A stretch of 64,000 nucleotides of DNA from Bacillus sp. SLBN-46 (GCF_031453555.1 NZ_JAVIZM010000001.1:2115001-2179000); one strand, 5' to 3'. Counted from the first letter of the stretch, positions 25,860-36,426 are shown. The notes: a model not told the origin generated them from the sequence alone. Made by a program: numbers and translations.

Positions 25860-26396
25860 ATGCAGCTAATTTCAGTTATTTCGTTAACATTTATTCCTTT
25901 ACTTATTGGATTCATTCTTCTATACGGCACATTTAAACAGGTGCCCACCTATGAAAGTTTTGTTGAAGGTGGAAAAGAAGGCATCAAGATTGCCGTTTCT
26001 ATCATTCCCTTTCTAGTAGGTATGCTTGTTGCAATCTCAATATTTCGTGCTTCTGGTGCATTAGATGCACTAATGAATTGGATTCGCCCGTTTATGCAAT
26101 CAATGGGTGTACCGGCTGAAATTGTTCCATTGTTAATAATAAGACCCATATCTGGAACGGCGGCCCTAGGCATGACGAGTGACTTAATCGCTTTTTATGG
26201 GCCTGATTCCTTTATAGGCAGACTTGCTTCTATTTTGCAAGGCAGTACAGATACCACCTTTTATGTATTAACAGTGTATTTTGGTGCTGTTGGGATTAAA
26301 AAAATGGGGGATGCCTTAAAAGTAGGGCTTATTGCTGATGTGTTTGGAATCATTGTATCCATTGTTGTTGTAGTATTGATATTTGGAACTAAATAG
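25860..26396 (+). CDS. spmB: spore maturation protein B
   Basis: 178-residue membrane protein, partner of SpmA in spore core dehydration, also with the nucleoside-recognition fold. Conserved elements include the SIIPFLVGMLVAI segment and RPISGTAALGMTSD, then GSTDTTFYVLTVYFG. It is the third gene of the dacB-spmA-spmB unit and is followed by a terminator. Confidence 0.93.
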   Translation: MQLISVISLTFIPLLIGFILLYGTFKQVPTYESFVEGGKEGIKIAVSIIPFLVGMLVAISIFRASGALDALMNWIRPFMQSMGVPAEIVPLLIIRPISGTAALGMTSDLIAFYGPDSFIGRLASILQGSTDTTFYVLTVYFGAVGIKKMGDALKVGLIADVFGIIVSIVVVVLIFGTK

Positions 26397-26408
26397 CTTT
26401 AAGTAGAA

Positions 26409-26437
26409 GGTGTGTTCTAAAAAGAACATACTTTTTT
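26409..26437 (+). terminator. intrinsic terminator of dacB-spmAB
   Basis: GTGTGTTCT pairs with AGAACATAC (one G-U) across AAAA, followed by six T. Confidence 0.82.
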
Positions 26438-26467
26438 ATTTTTATTTCACTTTAAAAATCCGTTGCT

Positions 26468-26495
26468 TTGAAAAGTGGAGAAATTGTGTCATAAT
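26468..26495 (+). promoter_or_regulatory. sigma-A promoter upstream of rluB
   Basis: TTGAAA, 16 bases, CATAAT; about 43 bases before the rluB start. Confidence 0.5.
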
Positions 26496-26537
26496 TCATT
26501 AAGATAGATTTAGGATTGAGAAATTTGAGGTGGAAAA

Positions 26538-27275
26538 ATGGAAAGATTACAAAAAGTTATTGCCCGAGCAGGCATAGCTTCAAGAAGAAAATCTGAAGAA
26601 TTAATTAAAGAAGGCAGAGTTAAGGTGAATGGAAAGGTTGTTACTGAACTTGGTCTAAAAGTCACTCCTACTGATCGAGTGGAAGTAAATGAAATACAAA
26701 TTGAGAAAGAAGAACCAGTTTATTTCCTTTTATATAAACCGCGGGGTGTCATCTCTAGTGTAAGTGATGATAAAGGCAGAAAAGTAGTTACTGATTTCTT
26801 CCCCATGCTAAAAGAACGAATTTTTCCTGTAGGCCGACTGGATTATGATACATCAGGACTACTCTTAATAACAAATGATGGAGAATTCTCCAATCTGCTC
26901 ACGCATCCAAAGAATGAGATTGATAAAGTGTATGTAGCAAAAGTAAAGGGAGTTCCTTTAAGGGAAGACTTAAGAAAATTAGAAAAAGGAATCAAACTTG
27001 AAGATGGAAAAACCGCACCAGCAAAAGTGAAATTATTATCGGGAGATAAGAAAAAGCAAACCGCTATTGTTGAAATTACTATTCATGAAGGACGAAATAG
27101 ACAGGTTAGACGAATGTTTGAAGCGATTGGCCATGAAGTATTAAAGCTAAAGCGTGAACGATATGCATTCTTAACGTTACACGGTTTAAGGGCAGGAGAT
27201 GCACGAGAACTGACCCCGCATGAGGTAAAGCAGCTAAGAGCCTTTGCAATGGATACATCTAAGAAAAATTCATAA
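26538..27275 (+). CDS. rluB: 23S rRNA pseudouridine synthase RluB
   Basis: 245-residue RsuA/RluB-family pseudouridine synthase acting on 23S rRNA. An N-terminal S4 RNA-binding domain (MERLQKVIARAGIASRRKSE, about 1-60) precedes the catalytic domain with Asp in GRLDYDTSGLLL near residue 102. The IHEGRNRQVRRMFEAIGH motif is present. It lies between spmB and resA as in B. subtilis and has its own promoter. Confidence 0.93.
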   Translation: MERLQKVIARAGIASRRKSEELIKEGRVKVNGKVVTELGLKVTPTDRVEVNEIQIEKEEPVYFLLYKPRGVISSVSDDKGRKVVTDFFPMLKERIFPVGRLDYDTSGLLLITNDGEFSNLLTHPKNEIDKVYVAKVKGVPLREDLRKLEKGIKLEDGKTAPAKVKLLSGDKKKQTAIVEITIHEGRNRQVRRMFEAIGHEVLKLKRERYAFLTLHGLRAGDARELTPHEVKQLRAFAMDTSKKNS

Positions 27276-27324
27276 TATCGTCACAATTACTTTTCTACGT
27301 TAGCACTATGCGAGTGTTGGTAAA

Positions 27325-27333
27325 TGCTATAAT
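27325..27333 (+). promoter_or_regulatory. extended -10 of the res operon
   Basis: TGCTATAAT, a perfect extended -10, lies about 40 bases before resA. B. subtilis resA is activated by ResD; a ResD site could not be defined by eye. Confidence 0.55.
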
Positions 27334-27372
27334 TAGACAAACTGTGTAATTGGAGTAACTGGAGGTTTTTTT

Positions 27373-27897
27373 ATGAAGAAACGGCGATTAGTGATGAGAT
27401 CCCTTATTTTACTTGTTCTAGGTGCTGCCGTTGCCTATTCACTATATGCAAATTTAACAAAAGATAATAAACAGAAAGTGGCGGTCGGAGATACAGCTCC
27501 TGATTTTGCTTTGGTAGATATGCAAGGAAATAAACACCGCTTATCTGATTATAGGGGACAGGGAGTGTTCTTAAACTTTTGGGGAACCTGGTGTCCACCT
27601 TGTAAAAAAGAAATGCCATATATAAATAATCAATACCATCAGTATAAGGACCAAGGGGTTCAGGTTTTGACTGTAGATATACAGGAACCCGAGCTTGCTG
27701 TCCAACAATTTGCTGAACGCCTTAAGCTTGATTTTCCTATCATGATTGATACAGATAAAGAAGTCATGGGTACATATGGTATAGACCTTCTTCCAGCCAC
27801 TTTTTTGATTGACAAAAATGGCAAGGTAGTTAAATATCATACAGGAGAACTAACTGAAAATAAAATCAGGGAATTTATGGAGAAAATAAAACCTTAA
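27373..27897 (+). CDS. resA: thiol-disulfide oxidoreductase ResA
   Basis: 174-residue membrane-anchored extracytoplasmic thioredoxin-like protein that reduces the CXXCH cysteines of apocytochrome c. An uncleaved signal anchor spans about 8-26. The active site is WGTWCPPCKKEMP with the two cysteines near residues 74 and 77, and the cis-proline region is DLLPATFLIDKNG. It heads resABC, starting 20 bases before resB. Confidence 0.94.
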   Translation: MKKRRLVMRSLILLVLGAAVAYSLYANLTKDNKQKVAVGDTAPDFALVDMQGNKHRLSDYRGQGVFLNFWGTWCPPCKKEMPYINNQYHQYKDQGVQVLTVDIQEPELAVQQFAERLKLDFPIMIDTDKEVMGTYGIDLLPATFLIDKNGKVVKYHTGELTENKIREFMEKIKP

Positions 27898-27917
27898 GGT
27901 TGTAGGGAGTTTTTACA

Positions 27918-29540
27918 ATGAAAGATGTTAAATGTGAATGCGGCCATGTAAATCCACACGGTACTGTACTATGTGAAGCTTGTGGTAAAGTTCTCGATGA
28001 GCAAGAGAATGATAAACAGCTTCTCGATATGCGCTATGAAGGAAGTGCACGCCGCTCACAAACCTATAATAAAACCTTTATAGATAAAATCTGGAATTTC
28101 TTCTCATCTGTAAAGGTTGGAGTTTGGCTTATAATCATCACTTTAATTGTTTCTACACTAGGAACCATTCTTCCGCAGGAAATGTATATAAATCTGCCGC
28201 CAGAAGTCTATTATAAACAAGAGTATGGCTGGTTTGGAGAATTATATTACGATTTAGGTTTTCATGATTTGTATGGCTCTTGGTGGTACCTTTTATTAAT
28301 TGCTATGATTGGGATTTCTCTTGTTATTTGTAGTCTAGATAGGGTTGTGCCCTTATATAAGGCTTTAAAAGCCCAAAGAGTTACCAGACATGAGGGATTT
28401 TTAAAGCGTCAGAGGGTTTTTGGTGTCAATGAATACATTGATACAGATGATATAACTACGATTAAAAAGCATCTAAAAGAAAGAAGATATAATGTTCGTG
28501 AAGAAAATGGGGATTTGTTGGCTGAAAAAGGCCGCTTTTCACGTTGGGGTCCCTATATTAACCACGTAGGCTTAATTATCTTTTTATTTGGCGGGATGCT
28601 GCGGTTTATTCCTGGATTTTATATAAATGAAGATCTTTGGGTTCGTGAAGGAGAAACGGCTGTAGTACCAGAAACAAATGGACAATTTTTTATCAAAAAC
28701 AATCAATTCATTCTACAACACTATGATAAAAATAAAGACAAAACATTTGAAAAAGCAATCAATCGTGCGGGTGAAGTGGTAAAAAATTATCAATCAAACG
28801 TTGTCCTATATAAACGGGTCGGAAAGAATCTTCCTGGTGAGAAACCAGAGCTTAAAAAAATAAAAGAATATAAAATACAAGTAAACAAACCGTTATCCTA
28901 TGAAGGATACTCCATTTTTCAGTCTTCGTTTAGGTCTGAAATGAATTCGATGTCATTTTCATTAATTGATAAAAGCACAAACCAATCTTTTGGTGACCTT
29001 AAAGTGGATCTTTTAGATCCAAAAGATAAATATGATTTAGGTAATGGTTATTCAGTAGAGATTCTTAACTTTTTCCCGGATTTTGAATTTGATAAAAACG
29101 GGGAACCTACAACAAAATCCCGAGTACCCAATAATCCTGCTTTCGTTTTTCGGATGATTACTCCTGATAAACCAAAGGGAGAAACGGCCTTTATTGCTAT
29201 TAGACAAAACATTGAACCATTTGGTGAAAATAAGTATAAAATCGCATTTAAGGGTATAGAGACAAAGAACGTCTCTGGATTTATTGTTCGAAAAGATTCG
29301 TCATTATGGGCCATTATTTTAGGTGGAATTATATTTATGATTGGTGTCATTCAGGGGGCGTACTGGAATCACCGTCGAATCTGGGTACAAAAGAAAAACG
29401 GACAAGTTTGGATTGCCGCTCACACAAATAAAAATTGGTATGGCTTAAAACGGGAAATTGAAACCGTCTTATCAGATACCAAGCTTGGCATTCCAGAAGA
29501 CCAACTTCAAAAAGAAAATATAGATAAGGAGGGAGTCTAG
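27918..29540 (+). CDS. resB: cytochrome c biogenesis protein ResB
   Basis: 540-residue ResB/Ccs1 protein, with ResC forming the system II haem export and cytochrome c synthase complex. It has an N-terminal CXXC pair set (KCECGH, CEACGK) like a small zinc ribbon, membrane segments near 63-85, 118-140, 212-232 and 455-475, and a large extracytoplasmic domain in between. The stop is adjacent to the resC start. Confidence 0.92.
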   Translation: MKDVKCECGHVNPHGTVLCEACGKVLDEQENDKQLLDMRYEGSARRSQTYNKTFIDKIWNFFSSVKVGVWLIIITLIVSTLGTILPQEMYINLPPEVYYKQEYGWFGELYYDLGFHDLYGSWWYLLLIAMIGISLVICSLDRVVPLYKALKAQRVTRHEGFLKRQRVFGVNEYIDTDDITTIKKHLKERRYNVREENGDLLAEKGRFSRWGPYINHVGLIIFLFGGMLRFIPGFYINEDLWVREGETAVVPETNGQFFIKNNQFILQHYDKNKDKTFEKAINRAGEVVKNYQSNVVLYKRVGKNLPGEKPELKKIKEYKIQVNKPLSYEGYSIFQSSFRSEMNSMSFSLIDKSTNQSFGDLKVDLLDPKDKYDLGNGYSVEILNFFPDFEFDKNGEPTTKSRVPNNPAFVFRMITPDKPKGETAFIAIRQNIEPFGENKYKIAFKGIETKNVSGFIVRKDSSLWAIILGGIIFMIGVIQGAYWNHRRIWVQKKNGQVWIAAHTNKNWYGLKREIETVLSDTKLGIPEDQLQKENIDKEGV

Positions 29541-30725
29541 TTGGCAACAATAAGTAGTAATTTATTATTTGGTTCTTTTATTCTTTATTTAATAGCAACG
29601 TTGTTTTTTGGCGGCTCCATTAAATCAAAGAAAGAGTTTAATGGGAAGAAGGGAACCAACAGGTGGGGGCAAATTGCTGTAATTTTAACAATTGTTGGTT
29701 TTATTTCACAACTAGGTTATTTTATCACTAGATGGATTGCAGCTGGACACGCTCCAGTGAGTAATATGTTCGAGTTTACCACTTTCTTCGGAATGGCTCT
29801 TGTTGGTGCATTTATTGTTATTTATTTTATCTATCGTACAACTCTACTTGGATTGTTTACCATGCCTGTAGCTATATTGGTAATTGCCTATGCGAGTATG
29901 TTTCCAAGGGATATTACGCCATTAATACCAGCTCTTCAAAGCTATTGGCTGCATATTCATGTGACCACTGCGGCTATCGGGGAAGCTATTTTGGCAATTA
30001 GCTTTGCAGCCGGACTAATTTATTTAGTGAAGGCAATTGACCAAACAAAATCTAATAAACAAACCTTTTGGCTAGAAATGGTTATGTTTGCATTAATTAC
30101 AGTACTTGGCTTTGTTGCAGTGTCATCTGTATTCTCAGGAACAGGATATCATGAGAAATTTAATTGGATTGATAAACACGATACCGAGCAAGTCCTTGAA
30201 TATACAATGCCTGCTCTGGTTGGTCCACATAAAGGAGAACTAGTATCAGAGAGTGGATTTAAGCCTCTATTTGAAGTACCGGTCTTCATCAATGCGAAAA
30301 AATTAAATACAGTTATCTGGTCATTAATTGCTGGTCTGGTGCTTTATAGCTTAATTAGACTAATCATTAGAAAGCGAATTGGTGCTTCACTTAAGCCTCT
30401 TGTCAAGAATATCAAACTTGATTTTGTTGATGAGATTAGCTACCGCTCAGTATTAATTGGTTTTCCTGTTTTTACCTTAGGTGCGCTCATTTTTGCGATG
30501 ATTTGGGCACAAATGGCATGGTCTCGTTTCTGGGGATGGGATCCAAAAGAGGTTTGGGCTTTAATTACATGGCTTTTCTATGCGGCATTTTTACATCTTC
30601 GCCTTTCTAAAGGCTGGCATGGAGAGAAATCAGCATGGCTCGCCGTCATCGGATTTGTCATCATCATGTTTAACCTAGTTGCCGTAAACTTGGTAATAGC
30701 AGGTCTCCATTCATATGCTGGTTAA
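29541..30725 (+). CDS. resC: cytochrome c biogenesis protein ResC
   Basis: 394-residue CcsA-family membrane protein that handles haem in system II cytochrome c maturation. The tryptophan-rich haem-handling loop [19 protein letters not shown] is intact near residues 328-346, with conserved histidines including HIHVTTA and the LHSYAG end. About eight membrane segments. It starts with TTG immediately after resB behind GGAGGGAG, and a terminator follows. Confidence 0.93.
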   Translation: MATISSNLLFGSFILYLIATLFFGGSIKSKKEFNGKKGTNRWGQIAVILTIVGFISQLGYFITRWIAAGHAPVSNMFEFTTFFGMALVGAFIVIYFIYRTTLLGLFTMPVAILVIAYASMFPRDITPLIPALQSYWLHIHVTTAAIGEAILAISFAAGLIYLVKAIDQTKSNKQTFWLEMVMFALITVLGFVAVSSVFSGTGYHEKFNWIDKHDTEQVLEYTMPALVGPHKGELVSESGFKPLFEVPVFINAKKLNTVIWSLIAGLVLYSLIRLIIRKRIGASLKPLVKNIKLDFVDEISYRSVLIGFPVFTLGALIFAMIWAQMAWSRFWGWDPKEVWALITWLFYAAFLHLRLSKGWHGEKSAWLAVIGFVIIMFNLVAVNLVIAGLHSYAG

Positions 30726-30757
30726 AACACTAAGACTAGACTTATAATTAATTTTAT

Positions 30758-30787
30758 AGCCTTCACTACAAAGTGAGGGCTTTTTTA
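30758..30787 (+). terminator. terminator between resC and resD
   Basis: AGCCTTCACT pairs with AGTGAGGGCT (one G-U) across ACAA, then six T. It would separate resABC from resDE transcripts at least partly. Confidence 0.82.
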
Positions 30788-30919
30788 AAATAAAAATTGT
30801 ATAAATACTAAAAATAGATGGATTGTCAAATAATTGACACTTTTAGAGGAGTATTTACTACGAAAAGATAGCAAAATACGATACCATTTTGTAAAATAAA
30901 CCTCATGGGGGGATTAATA

Positions 30920-31636
30920 ATGGATAAAGACGTAAAAATTTTAGTCGTAGATGATGAAGAAAGAATTCGCCGATTACTAAAAATGTATTTAGAGCGTGAA
31001 GAATATAGCATTGATGAAGCAGAGGATGGTAACGAGGCATTGACAAAAGCCCTTGCTAATGATTATGACGTCATTCTGCTCGATCTTATGATGCCTGGTA
31101 AAGATGGAATTGAAGTCTGCCGGGAACTTAGAGAGAAGAAGGCAACTCCTGTTATTATGTTAACGGCAAAAGGTGAAGAAATCAATCGTGTTCAAGGCTT
31201 TGAGGTCGGCACAGATGATTATATTGTTAAACCCTTCAGCCCTAGGGAAGTAGTCTTACGTGTGAAAGCACTACTAAGAAGGTCATCACAAACTAGTTAT
31301 CTGCAAACTGAAACCACAACTAAAGATGTCATTGTATTTCCACACCTTACAATTGATAATGACGCTCACAGAGTAACTGCTGATGGTAAGGAAGTAAGTT
31401 TAACACCAAAAGAATATGAACTATTATATTTCCTATCAAAAGCACCGGATAAAGTATTTGACCGCGAACAGTTGTTAAAAGAAGTTTGGCACTACGAATT
31501 TTTTGGTGATCTACGGACAGTTGATACACATGTGAAACGTCTCCGTGAAAAGTTAAACAAGGTTTCTGAGCAAGCAGCAAGAATGATTGTAACCGTATGG
31601 GGAGTGGGCTACAAATTTGAGGTAATTAATGAATGA
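30920..31636 (+). CDS. resD: redox response regulator ResD
   Basis: 238-residue OmpR-family response regulator controlling aerobic and anaerobic respiration genes. The receiver domain has the acidic pair VVDDEERI, phospho-Asp in ILLDLMMPG near residue 54 and Lys in YIVKPFSP; the C-terminal winged helix ends in GVGYKFE. ATG 30920 is chosen over ATG 30905, since GGGGGGA lies just before it. It overlaps resE by four bases. Confidence 0.94.
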   Translation: MDKDVKILVVDDEERIRRLLKMYLEREEYSIDEAEDGNEALTKALANDYDVILLDLMMPGKDGIEVCRELREKKATPVIMLTAKGEEINRVQGFEVGTDDYIVKPFSPREVVLRVKALLRRSSQTSYLQTETTTKDVIVFPHLTIDNDAHRVTADGKEVSLTPKEYELLYFLSKAPDKVFDREQLLKEVWHYEFFGDLRTVDTHVKRLREKLNKVSEQAARMIVTVWGVGYKFEVINE

Positions 31637-33411
31637 CCTTTTTACGAAGTGTTGTAGGTAAACTTTGGTTTACCATTCTTCTATTAGTATCTTTTATTTT
31701 GTTTATCTTAACTGTCATGCTCCTAGAGTTTTTCCAAAATTACAACATTCACGAGACAAAAGATAACCTTACCAATACTGCTGAAAAAATTGCAAATGTT
31801 TTGGAAGAACATCCAAATGAAAAATTCCCACTGGGGTTAGAAATTTCATGGGAAATTATAGACGATGTAACCAAAGTGGTCATTGTTAAAAATGAGAATG
31901 AAATCTACTACTCTCCGAACACGGAAAAAGAAAAAAAACTAACTCTGTCATACATTAAAAATGACAAAGAGTTAGCGAAAGTCTTCCAAGAAAAGACGGT
32001 TGAAAAAGTCTCCGATCTATCTGAAAATATGGGAAGAAATGAATCAGATTATTCGATTATTGGTGTACCATTGCATTTACCTGGTGATGAACATGGAGCT
32101 GTATTTATTTATCAATCACTACGGGTGATGCAGGAAACTACCCATTCCACAACAAAATTTATCCTGCTTGTTGCAGGTGTGGCAATCATTTTAACAACTA
32201 TTTTTGCTTTTTTTCTATCAACCAGAATTACCGCTCCATTAAGAAAAATGAGAGAAGCTGCTTTTGAAGTGGCGAGAGGAAAATTTGATACAAAGGTTCC
32301 CATTCTTACTCATGATGAAATCGGAGAACTGGCCACTGCTTTTAACCAAATGGGACGGCAATTAAAGTTTAATATGAATGCTCTTAGTCAGGAAAAAGAG
32401 CAGCTTGCCAGTATATTAAGCAGTATGGCTGATGGGGTTATTACCTTTAACCGTGACGGTACCATCTTAATTACCAATCCTCCTGCAGATCGATTCCTCC
32501 AATATTGGTATTATGAAAAAGGAGGAAGTTCTTCAGATGTAGAGGCCATTCCATCACAGGTAATGAATCTCTTTCAAAAAGCGGTAGATACTGAAAAGGA
32601 ACAGGTGGGTGAAATCTCACTTCAAGGTCGTCACTGGGTTATATTAGTGAGTCCGCTTTACAGTAATCAATTTATTCGTGGAGCAGTTGCGGTACTAAGG
32701 GATATGACTGAAGAAAGACAGTTAGATAAGATGAGAAAAGATTTCATTGCTAATGTCTCACATGAACTTAGGACACCTATTTCCATGTTACAAGGTTATA
32801 GCGAAGCTATTGTCGATGACATTGCTGAATCCCAGGAAGAGAAAAAGGAAATGGCCAAGGTCATTTATGATGAATCATTAAGAATGGGACGCCTTGTTAA
32901 TGAACTACTTGACCTTGCACGAATGGAAGCGGGGCATCTTCAGTTAACCTTTGAAGAAGTAGATCTTTCTTCATTTATCAATCGTATTATTCACAAATTT
33001 CAGGGATTGGCGAAGGATAATGAAATTCAATTGACTGTAGAAATAGGCAGTGGAATTTCAACTGTTTCCTTTGATCCTGATAGAATTGAACAAGTCTTAA
33101 CCAATTTAATTGATAACGCAATCAGACATACTCCAAAAGGCGGACTAGTAAAGTTAACTGTTTCAAATGAAGAACAGGCAATAAAAATTGAAGTCAAAGA
33201 CTCAGGCTCTGGAATTCCTGAAGAGGATTTACCGTTTGTTTTTGAACGCTTTTATAAAGCCGATAAAGCAAGAACAAGAGGAAGAGCGGGCACAGGCCTT
33301 GGCTTAGCAATTGCTAAAAATATAATCGATGCCCATCGCGGTCATATTTCTGTTCAAAGTAAGATGGGACTAGGAACGACATTTTCCTTCCTTCTCCCTC
33401 GAAAAAAGTAA
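31633..33411 (+). CDS. resE: redox sensor histidine kinase ResE
   Basis: 592-residue membrane histidine kinase, partner of ResD. Order: first membrane helix (about 10-32), extracytoplasmic sensor region (33-170), second helix (about 174-194), HAMP, a PAS domain (about 255-360), the H-box [13 protein letters not shown] with phospho-His near 377, and an ATPase domain with N box [12 protein letters not shown]1 VKDSGSGIP and G2 GTGLGLAI. It overlaps resD (ATGA). A terminator follows after about 75 bases. Confidence 0.94.
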   Translation: MTFLRSVVGKLWFTILLLVSFILFILTVMLLEFFQNYNIHETKDNLTNTAEKIANVLEEHPNEKFPLGLEISWEIIDDVTKVVIVKNENEIYYSPNTEKEKKLTLSYIKNDKELAKVFQEKTVEKVSDLSENMGRNESDYSIIGVPLHLPGDEHGAVFIYQSLRVMQETTHSTTKFILLVAGVAIILTTIFAFFLSTRITAPLRKMREAAFEVARGKFDTKVPILTHDEIGELATAFNQMGRQLKFNMNALSQEKEQLASILSSMADGVITFNRDGTILITNPPADRFLQYWYYEKGGSSSDVEAIPSQVMNLFQKAVDTEKEQVGEISLQGRHWVILVSPLYSNQFIRGAVAVLRDMTEERQLDKMRKDFIANVSHELRTPISMLQGYSEAIVDDIAESQEEKKEMAKVIYDESLRMGRLVNELLDLARMEAGHLQLTFEEVDLSSFINRIIHKFQGLAKDNEIQLTVEIGSGISTVSFDPDRIEQVLTNLIDNAIRHTPKGGLVKLTVSNEEQAIKIEVKDSGSGIPEEDLPFVFERFYKADKARTRGRAGTGLGLAIAKNIIDAHRGHISVQSKMGLGTTFSFLLPRKK

Positions 33412-33484
33412 TATTTACAACTATCTTGCCGATTCATCTTGATTCACGGGAAACATTTTAAGTGAGAGTAATTAAATAAAAACG

Positions 33485-33523
33485 AAGATGCTCATCTAAT
33501 TGATGGGCATCTTTTAATTTTTA
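33485..33523 (+). terminator. intrinsic terminator after resE
   Basis: AAGATGCTCATC pairs with GATGGGCATCTT (one G-U) across TAATT, followed by a T-rich tail. Confidence 0.85.
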
Positions 33524-33588
33524 CTCCATAAAATTAACTTCCAGCAAATTCCTTCCTTTTTACCCCGAAAAAGACTATATTTATAAGG

Positions 33589-33615
33589 TGTAACCTTTTA
33601 TACATATCTATCGAC
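33589..33615 (+). promoter_or_regulatory. sigma-X autoregulatory promoter
   Basis: TGTAAC, exactly 17 bases, CGAC. This is the sigma-X ECF promoter consensus known from B. subtilis, located about 28 bases before sigX, and supports autoregulation. Confidence 0.88.
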
Positions 33616-33643
33616 TAATATTAATGAACGGGGAGGGGAATTG

Positions 33644-34195
33644 ATGGACTCCGTTTTCGATGAACTTTATCAAAAATATCATCATGACGTTTTTCAATTT
33701 CTATTTTATATGGTTAGAAATAAAGAGCATGCTGAAGATCTTGTCCAAGAGGTCTATATAAGGGTATTTAAGTCCTATAATCGTTTTGAAGGGAAAAGTA
33801 GCGAAAAGACTTGGCTATACTCGATTGCGAGAAATGTTGCCATCGACTTTTTTCGTAAGCAAAAGGGCTGGAAGGAAAGATTACTCGAAAAATTTGATTG
33901 GTCAACCAGTCAAGTTAAAGACGAATTCCCAATACCAGAAGAAATTACAGTTCAACGAGAAGAAATTAAATGGGTATACAAATGTCTTGAATATTGCACG
34001 ATTGACCAAAGAGCAGTTATTATTTTGCGTTACCTACAGGATTTATCCATTTCAGAAACGGCCCAAGCATTAGGATGGACGGAAAGTAAGGTTAAAACCA
34101 CACAACACCGCTCCTTAAAGGTATTAAAGAGGCATATGGAAATGTTTTATGAAAAGGAGGGATTAATTAGTGAAAAAGTCGGAGTGGAGCGATAG
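33644..34195 (+). CDS. sigX: ECF sigma factor SigX
   Basis: 183-residue extracytoplasmic-function sigma factor governing cell-surface modification and resistance to cationic peptides in B. subtilis. Region 2 holds KEHAEDLVQEVYIRVFKSYNRF and KTWLYSIARNVAIDFFRKQ; region 4 holds RAVIILRYLQDLSI and a helix-turn-helix in ETAQALGWTESKVKTTQHR. ATG 33644 follows GGGGAGGGG; TTG 33641 is adjacent. It overlaps rsiX and has an exact sigma-X promoter. Confidence 0.93.
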   Translation: MDSVFDELYQKYHHDVFQFLFYMVRNKEHAEDLVQEVYIRVFKSYNRFEGKSSEKTWLYSIARNVAIDFFRKQKGWKERLLEKFDWSTSQVKDEFPIPEEITVQREEIKWVYKCLEYCTIDQRAVIILRYLQDLSISETAQALGWTESKVKTTQHRSLKVLKRHMEMFYEKEGLISEKVGVER

Positions 34196-35363
34196 AGAGC
34201 TCGAAGAATTATTAATGCAAATGCCAAAAATAAAGGATCATCGCAATCCTCGTGATATATACCAAAATCTTTCTCTAAAAAGGCGAAAAACTAAAACATG
34301 GCTGTTACCGAGTTTGGCTACTGCAGCTGCATTGCTTCTATTTTTCATTTTAGTCCCTAAGCTAATGGATGGGGCCAATTCTTCTTCTGATAAACAAGCA
34401 GAAATAACCTCGTTCAACCAAGAAACAAAAGATGCCGATCAAAAGAAAAATTCGACTTTTGCCTTGAATAAAGGTGAATCTTCTTCAAAAGAAAAGGCAC
34501 TGTCAGGAACTCCTAAAAATGAGGTTATGGCAACGAGTACTGTAAAAACAGCCATCTATGCAGATGATGTTGGTAACGGAAAGGTGTTAACGTACTGGAT
34601 TCCAGACCCACAAGGACAGATCCTAATACCCGTTTCTACGGTTGTAGCAAAAGCTGATAATGAATCATGGCTGACACTATATAATGAGAATATGGCAAAC
34701 TTAAAAGAAGAAGAATGGGGACTTACCGATTTTTATCCACTAAATGTTACGATGAGTGTTAATTCTGATAACACTACCATTCAAGTCGATGTTCCTCTAA
34801 ATCATCAGTACGGACAAGGTTCAACTAATGAAACCAACTTTATTAATGTGATAAATAAGGATATATCTTCGAACAGTGACATAAAAAAAGTGAAATTTTC
34901 GACGAATGGTGAACCGGGAATTGAATTGGGTAATTTTGGTAATAAACAGGAAGTAGATATTAATGTGGTAAAGAATCATGGCTTTTTCTTTTATTATCCT
35001 ACAGGAAGTGATGTTCCATTCCTAACACCGTCAACAACTACCTATTCTGATATTAACAAAGCTTTAGATGCAATGAAAACTGATCAAACAGAATTAGGTC
35101 TAACGGGTTCTCTTTCACCGCTGTTGCCGGTTAGTGACGTTTCAATTGCAGATAAGACCTTAGTTCTATCATTTAAGGGGAATACTATGTTACAGGATAA
35201 TCAAATGACAGTATCTGCATTTGAAGCCTTATTACTAACTGCTAAAGAGTTCGGTTTAGAAAAAGTAGTTGTTAAGGATTCTCCGATTTTGCAATTAGGT
35301 CCATTTGATTTAACAAAGGAAAACCAAGTACCAGTTGCTCCAAATTTGCGTTCAATCCAATAA
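34170..35363 (+). CDS. rsiX: anti-sigma-X factor RsiX
   Basis: 397-residue membrane anti-sigma factor. The short N-terminal cytosolic part (about 1-45, RELEELLMQMPKIKDHRNPRD) should bind SigX; one membrane helix lies near 47-66; the extracytoplasmic part has a low-complexity linker and a C-terminal GerMN-like domain (about 280-385, with ALLLTAKEFGLEKVVVK). GTG 34170 follows AAAAGGAGGG inside sigX. The pair is a coupled operon. Confidence 0.9.
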   Translation: MKKSEWSDRELEELLMQMPKIKDHRNPRDIYQNLSLKRRKTKTWLLPSLATAAALLLFFILVPKLMDGANSSSDKQAEITSFNQETKDADQKKNSTFALNKGESSSKEKALSGTPKNEVMATSTVKTAIYADDVGNGKVLTYWIPDPQGQILIPVSTVVAKADNESWLTLYNENMANLKEEEWGLTDFYPLNVTMSVNSDNTTIQVDVPLNHQYGQGSTNETNFINVINKDISSNSDIKKVKFSTNGEPGIELGNFGNKQEVDINVVKNHGFFFYYPTGSDVPFLTPSTTTYSDINKALDAMKTDQTELGLTGSLSPLLPVSDVSIADKTLVLSFKGNTMLQDNQMTVSAFEALLLTAKEFGLEKVVVKDSPILQLGPFDLTKENQVPVAPNLRSIQ

Positions 35364-35370
35364 ACGAAAA

Positions 35371-35399
35371 AAGTCAACCGTTTTAGGTTGATTTTTTTT
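35371..35399 (+). terminator. intrinsic terminator after rsiX
   Basis: GTCAACC pairs with GGTTGAT across GTTTTA, followed by eight T. Confidence 0.82.
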
Positions 35400-35531
35400 G
35401 TATAAAATAACAATGGTCTCCAAATTATAACAAGTATGTGCAATTCCCTCTTCAAAAACCAATATGTTCTAAATAGAAGGGTTTTAACATAGTGTGGAGG
35501 AGAGGACAAGTTTAAGGAGGAAAAGAAAGGA

Positions 35532-36299
35532 ATGCGTGACTACATAAAGAGGTTTCTTATTGCCATAATTATGGCGCTTTGTGTCAGTTTATTATTTTTA
35601 GGTGGACGACATACAGAGGCAGCAAGTACATCTGAAACGGCTGAAGTAAAAGAGCACTGGATTTGGCCGTCAGATGGGATTATATCTGATACCTATGGAA
35701 CAAGAAAGGGAAAACATAAAGGAATTGATATTGCTGGGAACTTAGATACCCCAATTCTTGCTGTTGAAGATGGTGTGGTTTTAAAATCCTATTTTTCTAC
35801 TACATATGGTAATGTGGTATTTATAAAACACCCAAGTAATTTTGTAACAGTGTATGCTCATTTAAACAGGAGAAGTGTTATGGTGGGACAAAGCGTTAAG
35901 CAAGGTGATATGATCGGCAAGATGGGAAAAACAGGACAAGCTACAGGAACACACCTTCACTTTGAAACACATCAATTAGAGTGGAGATACGATAAGAAAT
36001 TTGCGTTGGACCCGGAAGTTCTACTTGGGAAAGCAGATGTGGGTGAAACAGTTCAAGGGGGAGTGGCTAGTATAGGTGATCATATACTAGTGGCTAGTTC
36101 ACATTTTCACACGAGTGATGATAATAGCAAACTGCAAACAATTGAACCGTCAATGAAGGACACTTATATCGTTAAACAAGGTGATACCTTGTACTCTATT
36201 TCAAAGGAAAGTAATACTTCTGTAAATAAAATTAAAGAATTAAACCAGTTGACTTCTGATTTGATTAGGCCAAAACAAATATTAATTATCCAAAAATAA
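35532..36299 (+). CDS. secreted M23-family peptidoglycan endopeptidase with LysM domain
   Basis: 255-residue exported protein. A signal peptide covers about 1-31 (cleavage near TEA). Residues 40-150 form an M23 zinc metallopeptidase domain with HKGIDIAG and the C-terminal ligand pair in GTHLHFET, so it looks active. A LysM module ends the protein (YIVKQGDTLYSISKES to RPKQILIIQK, about 212-254). It is monocistronic between the rsiX terminator and the FMN riboswitch; it is not part of the B. subtilis order I recall. Its substrate bond and timing (vegetative or sporulation, SpoIIQ-like) are undetermined. Confidence 0.85.
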   Translation: MRDYIKRFLIAIIMALCVSLLFLGGRHTEAASTSETAEVKEHWIWPSDGIISDTYGTRKGKHKGIDIAGNLDTPILAVEDGVVLKSYFSTTYGNVVFIKHPSNFVTVYAHLNRRSVMVGQSVKQGDMIGKMGKTGQATGTHLHFETHQLEWRYDKKFALDPEVLLGKADVGETVQGGVASIGDHILVASSHFHTSDDNSKLQTIEPSMKDTYIVKQGDTLYSISKESNTSVNKIKELNQLTSDLIRPKQILIIQK

Positions 36300-36303
36300 C
36301 TAG

Positions 36304-36333
36304 ACCTGCAGAATTTACTTCTGCAGGTTTTTT
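36304..36333 (+). terminator. intrinsic terminator after the M23-LysM gene
   Basis: ACCTGCAGAA pairs perfectly with TTCTGCAGGT across TTTAC, followed by TTTTT. Confidence 0.88.
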
Positions 36334-36426
36334 CTATAAATGTTACAAAAAAGAAAAATAGCAATCCTTTTACTTAACAAAATCTTTGTTCTCCATTATA
36401 ATTAAATTTGTAATTTAATATCGATC

